A DNA stretch of 64,000 nt, from positions 1,390,501 to 1,454,500 of the forward strand of contig JAZKJV010010526.1 of the NCBI GenBank assembly GCA_037367405.1. Direction: 5' to 3'. A program made the position numbers and the translations under genes. Shown in pieces: positions 58,197 through 64,000 of this stretch. The stretch comes from Ottelia alismoides. Lineage: Eukaryota; Streptophyta; Magnoliopsida; Alismatales; Hydrocharitaceae. Numbering within the stretch: the stretch's first letter is position 1; every line of letters begins with the position of its first letter. The notes under the pieces were generated by a model. It saw only the letters and a program-made list of their open reading frames with translations, made no database searches and was not told where the DNA came from.

Positions 58197-61100
58197 TGAT
58201 GAAACTTGTTCGGTGAGGATCTAATGTGGTCTACACAAGGTCAGAAATACATTGTCACTGAGATGACCACTCATGAAACCCGGATGTCAATCAACAATTA
58301 ACCAACAAAAGATGAAGCAAGGCTAATTATAAATGTGGAGTTAAAATTTATTATAACTCTAATAATGTGCGTATAGTAAAAGTATGTAGAAGTCGAATAC
58401 AGGGAGCACACAAGATAGATTGGGAAATTAAGTTCCAAAAATTTGTCCTCTCAGCATCTTTTATTATATTTTTGGTGGGTTTTAATTATACTATTTTTTA
58501 TCGATTTTTGTTTTTCATTTTTTATGTATTTTATGTTTTTTTATTTTTTATTTTCTGTTTATATTTTATGATGTTTAACATCCTTTTTTATTTTTAACAA
58601 AATAAAAAACTATAGGTAACAATATAGATAATATATAATAAATATGTAAAATAAAGATAAAATATGGAAAATACTCTAAGGTATATTCTTTTTATTTCTT
58701 TGAGGGTATTTATAATATTTTTTGGTGTTTTTAATAATATTAATGATACCACTAATATAAGTAAATATAGCTATATAAATAGATGAAACATTTTTTATTT
58801 ATAATATAACTATAAATACTTCAAAAATAAAGAAATAAAATGTTTTTGCCATTTTCACAGATTTTTTTCATTTTTTTGTATTTTTAATTGAATAAAAATG
58901 TCAAAATAATGACTTGTATTAATATGTCAAATTATTTTTGGAGTTGAAAATAGATAAAAGTCGCAAATTTTTTCAAAAGTATTTTTAATATATAGTGCAT
59001 ATAATAAACAAATTGAAGAAACATAAATGAATATTTTTTTATTTTTATATAATCTTTTATAATTTTTATAAGAATTTTGGAGCTTTTTCATTTTTAATGA
59101 TTTTATTTTGTTTTTTTATGTTTTTTATGTGCAGTTGTAAAATACAATAATACATAATACCTTTTATGGAATCTTTAATGATGATTTTATTTTTTTTATA
59201 TTTTTAAAATTAGAAATGAATTGAATGCTCCGTTTTTTATTTTTGATAAATAAGGAAATAGAATAAAATGTCTAGATAACAATATATGTGATATAATACA
59301 TTCTAAGGCATCTATATCAATTTTCCTAAAATTTTTAGAGCATTAAACTATTTTTAACAAAAAAATGAACAAAATTAAATAAATACTTAGCAGGGATCTA
59401 TATGCAATTAACAAAAACTATTCCATGATTCCATAACACCGCATAAAGTTCTAAGGGCTAAAAGTGCAAAATACCCAAATATATTCACTATTACATACTT
59501 TGGATGGGTATTTTTACAAATATCAAAACCTTACAGGGCAATGATTAAATTTGCCAACAAAATATTATACTAAATCTTCAACTTTTAGTACTAAACAATA
59601 ACGTAAACTCAGAGGGGTTTAGATGCAAAATGGCAGCTCACCTCACATGCACATGCATGTGAGGTGACGTGGCTTAGACCTAAATGCAATAAACACAAAG
59701 TTTGGTTTGTAAGTTATAAATATTCAAAAATGATTGAACTGCAGATGGAAGTTTCTATATTAAAATTTAACTACAAAAACAGTAGGGGTATATGGCAAAA
59801 TTACCCCACTATACACATCGGTGGATGGTCCTGATCACTCCACAGAAATACGTATCGCCTCCCTAAAGCCCGATACCGATTCACGGATGAGCGGATAAGA
59901 TTATATCTCCAAGAAGATCCAACTGTGTTGTATATGCTCGATATGATGCTTACTATTAAACCTGGGAGCCTTCTTCATCAGATGACTTGGAAAAGGCTCT
60001 TGAATAACACATGAAGAACCAGTTTAGGGCGAGCTTTGATCTGCCCTCCTATGTGCTTCAGGTCGCCTCCTTCGTTGTTGATAGGTTCTATTGAAAACCA
60101 GGACGATTCTGCAGCAGATGGAGGGTTAAAAAGTGTCTAGACCTCATCAATGGAGGCCTGGAAGTGCGATGACATTAGGAACCTGGAGGAACTTCAACTA
60201 ATGCCATAAATTCCTCAAATGAGTCCTTCGAGCCTCCTGACCTGCATGGTTATATTAAGCACAATAAAACGAGGGTCATGGGGACTTATTGAATATAGAT
60301 TGAGCAGAAATGGGTTAGGGCGTTGGGTTCCGGCGATTACGATAGAAGGAACCTTAGTGGCTAGATCTATGGGGTATCGATATGAGAGAAGATGGTATAG
60401 AGATGAAGAAGCAAAGGGGGAGGAGAATGGTGGTAGAGATGAGTCGGAACACGGCGAAACACAACGAGGAACAATGGCCAAAGCCCTAGCTCTGACGTAC
60501 TTCAAAAATGGGGGTGTACACTACTATAATAATAGAATGTTTAAACTAAAGATAGAATCGAATTACTGGAAGAAAATGCTACCTAGAAATACGAGAAAGG
60601 AAGATCAAACTTGTAGAGGCAAGGAGCTCAGGAACCACATCGGGATGGAGCTCAAGTGGAGGTATATCGACCACTCTAGTACCTACAGCTCGTTGTAAAA
60701 CAGACAAGAAGGTGCTTGTCGCTCTCTCAACTCATCGGGTAATCGATTTGAGGGGTTCAATGAGGAAAAAGGGAGAACAAAAATAAAAAAGGGGTGAGGT
60801 GGATGTATATGTACAGGATGTGGTTGGAGAGAGGATTCTGCCGAAGGCAATGATCCATCGATCGATGTTTCATGTACGTATGGAGGATCAAAGATCGAGG
60901 GAGAAAAGTCAAGAAGGAATTGAGCCAAAACGGTGAAATACTTGAGTGGAAAAATATGAGGAATAGGAGGTCTATCGTCCGACATACGTGGACCAAGGGA
61001 GGGGCGGAAAGTTGACCTAGAGTTGACGAAGATTGCGCTAAAAAAATAATTTGAAATCTTTATTAGTTTAGTTAAAAATAGTAAATTAATTTTTAAATTT

Positions 61101-62150
61101 TTTATTAAAACATAAAAAATGTTTATTATTTAATGTAGTATTTCAATCTAATTTTTAATTATTTTTATAAGTTATTTTAATGCATGTTTGTTTTTACAAG
61201 TGAAAATATAGGTATATTGACCTATGTATTGGTTATTTTTTTTATTTCCTATTTTCTATTTTATTGTTTATCTTTAACTTATTTTAGTACTTATAAATGT
61301 ATTTTTATTGTATTTTTGTATGGTGATTTGTACGCTTAAAAAAATGTATGTATTTATTATTTAGGTATGTATATACATAATTCATCTAATTATTTTTATA
61401 TGGTTGTTTATTTTGTTTTTTTTAATTGAATTTGCTTTATTCGAATTAATATTATAAAAAAATACAAAATTCTAAAAATATAAAAATAAAATATACAAAG
61501 AGTAAATAAATTGATTATTTTATTTAGGAATGATGTACAATAGGGGTCCAAACTTAACTTTTTCCATATTAACTCCAAATTAAATGAATCCACCTTCATT
61601 AAATAGGTAATAAAGTGTTATATATACCTAAAGGCGATTTTGTTAATTTTTTGTTCATATGGAGAAGATGCATGTCTGTCATGTTTGAATTTTGGTTTTT
61701 TATTCTGAGTGTATAAAGCAGACTGTGCATTATTTTTATGAGAAATCAATTTTGTAATTTTCTATGTATTTTTATCTAAAACTTTCATGTACAAAGTTTA
61801 TTTATTTGAGGTATAAATAATAACGAACAAAATAGGGTCCAAATTGGACTTATTTCTGGATTAAACATTAGGGTCTTATTGTATTTTTGGCCCTTATTCC
61901 CCCATCTTTATTCCTTGTCGACCCAGTCATCATGATGCCTAGGTGTCGGGGTTTAGGTCAATCAATACCTATAGTATTTCATTTCCTTTTCTTTTCTTTA
62001 TTGTTTTATTTTGACTTTAACTACACGATTTTATATTTACTTTGTAAACAATAGATGTTATTTTATGCAATATAGTGTTGTACACATACATTTAGCTAGG
62101 GTTTAAATGACAAAATGAAAGAGTAAAGGTGATGAAATGGGGATTCATCT
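58197..62150 (-). repeat. 5' LTR of element D
   Basis: Second LTR copy, 3.95 kb. On the minus strand it starts AGATGAATCC, where the family start is TGATGAATC, so its first base is changed. It ends CA at 58197. It is longer than the 3' copy by about 270 bp, partly owing to extra sequence around 61540-61870. Confidence 0.86.
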
Positions 62151-62155
62151 ATGTA

Positions 62156-64000
62156 GCGATTAGATTTTTACGGTCAGATTCTTAGGCTATAAAAGATTGC
62201 CTAGACCTAGTTCCCTACAAAGTCGATCATGGAGGATTGTATGGATTTAAACTCTATATTTTGGAAAATCAAATCGATAAGGAGTTCTTTGAAGAGAGTA
62301 ATGCCTCTTTAGGAAGATAATATTTTCTTATAAGTGTAAGATTTGAAGGAACCTACACCTTTTCTTGAGGATATTCATTTTTTGATTGTCTTCTTACTTG
62401 TACGTTAGGTTACCCTCGTGTGTCTAGTTTTTCTCTTTTAAGGAAAACATAGAAGTCTGTTGCAGGAACCAGGGGTCGGATAGGTCTTCCCTCTATTTTG
62501 GAGAATTTTAAGTCTTCCCATTTGGATATGGATATTACATTTGAGGAAGAATGGCATTATTCCAAGCGATTCATTTTCCAAGTAGATGAAGACCTTTCTT
62601 ATTCTGATTCTGAGGTTTACTCTTTGAGGAAGAAACAAGTTAAACAAAAGGCAACTTGTGATTTCAAACCCCGAAGATTCAAGACAGATTTTTGAGGAAC
62701 TGAAGTTAGTAGTGTTGTGTGGGTATCCTTGTATTATCTTGTAAGTATATGTTGTATGCTTCACTATTGTGTTCTGTTCTTGTTCCTTAAGGGTACATGT
62801 TCTCTGATTCTTGTTAATAAAATGTTCTTCAAAACATTCCATTTAAATAATTAACTTATCAATTTGGTGTTCTTCCTAGACATTTTTACTTTTCTCTCAA
62901 ATCTTGTTGAGATCTTTAACACTTTGTTGATGAGGTCTAAGGACGTAGAGTTAACATGTCTTAATTATTAGTGTCTTAGACGTAATAATTCAAACTTCCC
63001 TAGTTAGAATGATTGTTTGCTTTATTGCGTAATTAATCTCTTCATTAAAAAATATGACCATCACTCACTTGCACGAATGCATTCATGATTGAGATGAGTT
63101 GAGGTTTCACATGAGGAACCGAGATTTGATATTCAAGTTTGGAACTAATTTTACGATAATTGAGGATGGGATAGGATCTATGAAGGCTTCATGAAACCTG
63201 AACGTCAGCATCTTATCCAGTATGGGACATGGTTCTCATAGTAATCTCTGGATTTAAACCTAAGAGCCAGGGTAATATATCATTAAATTAATTTGTTGAT
63301 CAGTGTGCCCAATCCTTAGTAAAAGCAGGGGAGATAACTAAAAAGAAAAGAAAGAAAAAAATGATGATGATGAAAAGAAAATATCAAAGCTTTGCAATGT
63401 TACAATCATTCGAGCTAACACCAAAAGCGAGCACTCCCAATCTTTAAGTGTCTAGTTGGACCAAAATATTGGACTTTTATGAGTCGAGTTACTACCTCAC
63501 AAAGGGCTCTGCATTGTAAGAAATACAAGTTCGGATGTAGAAGGTATATTAAATGCAAAAAAGGGACACACCCTGGTGCATTCCTAGGAAAACAAGTACA
63601 AGCGACTCAACTTCTTTTGACAGACGCACAGATTGAGAAACAAAAATATATTGTATTGAGTTAATAAGGCACTTGAGAGATACCTTGTTCTAATATGAGG
63701 GAGAGAAGAAATGAAACGATACTATTACTTGCATTCTCTGACATGTCATCCATACTTTGAAGTCTGATAAACTAAAGAGACAATGGATTAAAGCAAGACT
63801 AGGTTTAATCCCTAGGGTTGAGGATTGGGTCCTTAGGATAATCTCTTGTATTGGAACTTTAGGTGACATCATGACTTTACTCTTGCGAATGCAGTGAACA
63901 CATTAGCGGCATATTTCTTACTATATGTATACATTGAGAGTCTAATGAATAGAAGACTTGAATTCCTTTTGATTAGTTGCGTTTAGAGTTTGAGGATCTC
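62156..64000. other. Right flank, unassigned
   Basis: AT-rich DNA that is not the continuation of element C in any way I can see. A TATAAAAG motif at 62189-62196 precedes a short transcript-like stretch with an AATAAA near 62816, and a 65-codon frame (62498-62695, with SYSDSEVYS). A 61-codon frame at 63479-63664 is basic and Cys-containing. I do not recognise either. No gene is called. Confidence 0.35.

Larger units (their letters stand above)
48822..62150 (-). mobile_element. Element D: gene-less LTR retrotransposon (LARD-like), B subfamily
   Basis: A 13.3-kb element on the minus strand. LTRs are 58197-62150 (5') and 48822-52508 (3'), with a PBS at 58177-58194 and a polypurine tract at 52509-52520. 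Flanking bases are GTGTA (48817-48821) and ATGTA (62151-62155), a four-of-five match. The 5.7-kb internal region contains the leader, the hairpin modules and the conserved 3' block but no recognisable capsid, protease, RT or integrase. LTR sequence such as CTTGTCGACC next to a calibrating CCCACTTTATTCC segment matches element B in reverse. LARD means large retrotransposon derivative, an established non-autonomous class. Confidence 0.85.

Noticed and set aside
62156..62860. Possible endogenous pararetrovirus fragment (TATA box, short frame, AATAAA)
   Set aside because: No coat, protease, RT or movement protein blocks can be read, and the short frame does not match anything I can support.

Overview
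The window is plant nuclear DNA made almost entirely of nested LTR retrotransposons. I found no host gene, tRNA, rRNA or CRISPR array. The elements are Ty3/gypsy, most like the Athila lineage: very long LTRs (about 3.7-4.1 kb), a primer-binding site (PBS) complementary to the 3' end of tRNA-Asp, a gag-protease-RT-RNaseH-integrase order in one polyprotein, and a long non-coding stretch between pol and the 3' LTR. The host species cannot be told from this; a land plant with repeat-rich heterochromatin is the safe statement.

Layout. 1-2862: decayed AT-rich repeat DNA. 2868-20119: element A (+), with LTRs at 2868-6628 and 16325-20119 and a heavily mutated gag-pol. 20120-22390: a minus-strand fragment that looks like the LTR and leader of a Ty1/copia-type element. 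22391-42086: element B (+), 19.7 kb, LTRs at 22391-26484 and 38002-42086 that are nearly identical, flanked by a perfect 5-bp target duplication GTGCC; its gag-pol is almost full length but has six visible lesions. 42092-43150: the other side of the B insertion site. 43150-48821: element C (+), an old, LTR-less gag-pol remnant. 48822-62150: element D (-), a complete LTR element with near-matching 5-bp target duplications but no recognisable gag or pol. 62156-64000: unassigned AT-rich DNA.

Relative ages. B is youngest (few LTR differences). A is clearly older. D has strongly diverged LTRs and sits at the broken 3' end of C, so C is probably the oldest. B and D share LTR sequence and are one subfamily; C resembles A in its protease and integrase.

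The most unusual content is the 3' non-coding region. In A, B, C and D the pol gene is followed by three to five stem-loops, each running directly into a copy of the polypurine tract (CTAAGTATAGGGGG). The true polypurine tract next to the 3' LTR is also preceded by a hairpin, and one base pair of that hairpin has changed in a compensatory way between A and B. A further long-range stem encloses the last module and also shows a paired change. Between the array and the 3' LTR lies a block of about 850 bp conserved in A, B and D with no conserved reading frame. Together these suggest an RNA- or DNA-level replication or packaging domain that has outlived the coding capacity of the elements, including in the gene-less element D.
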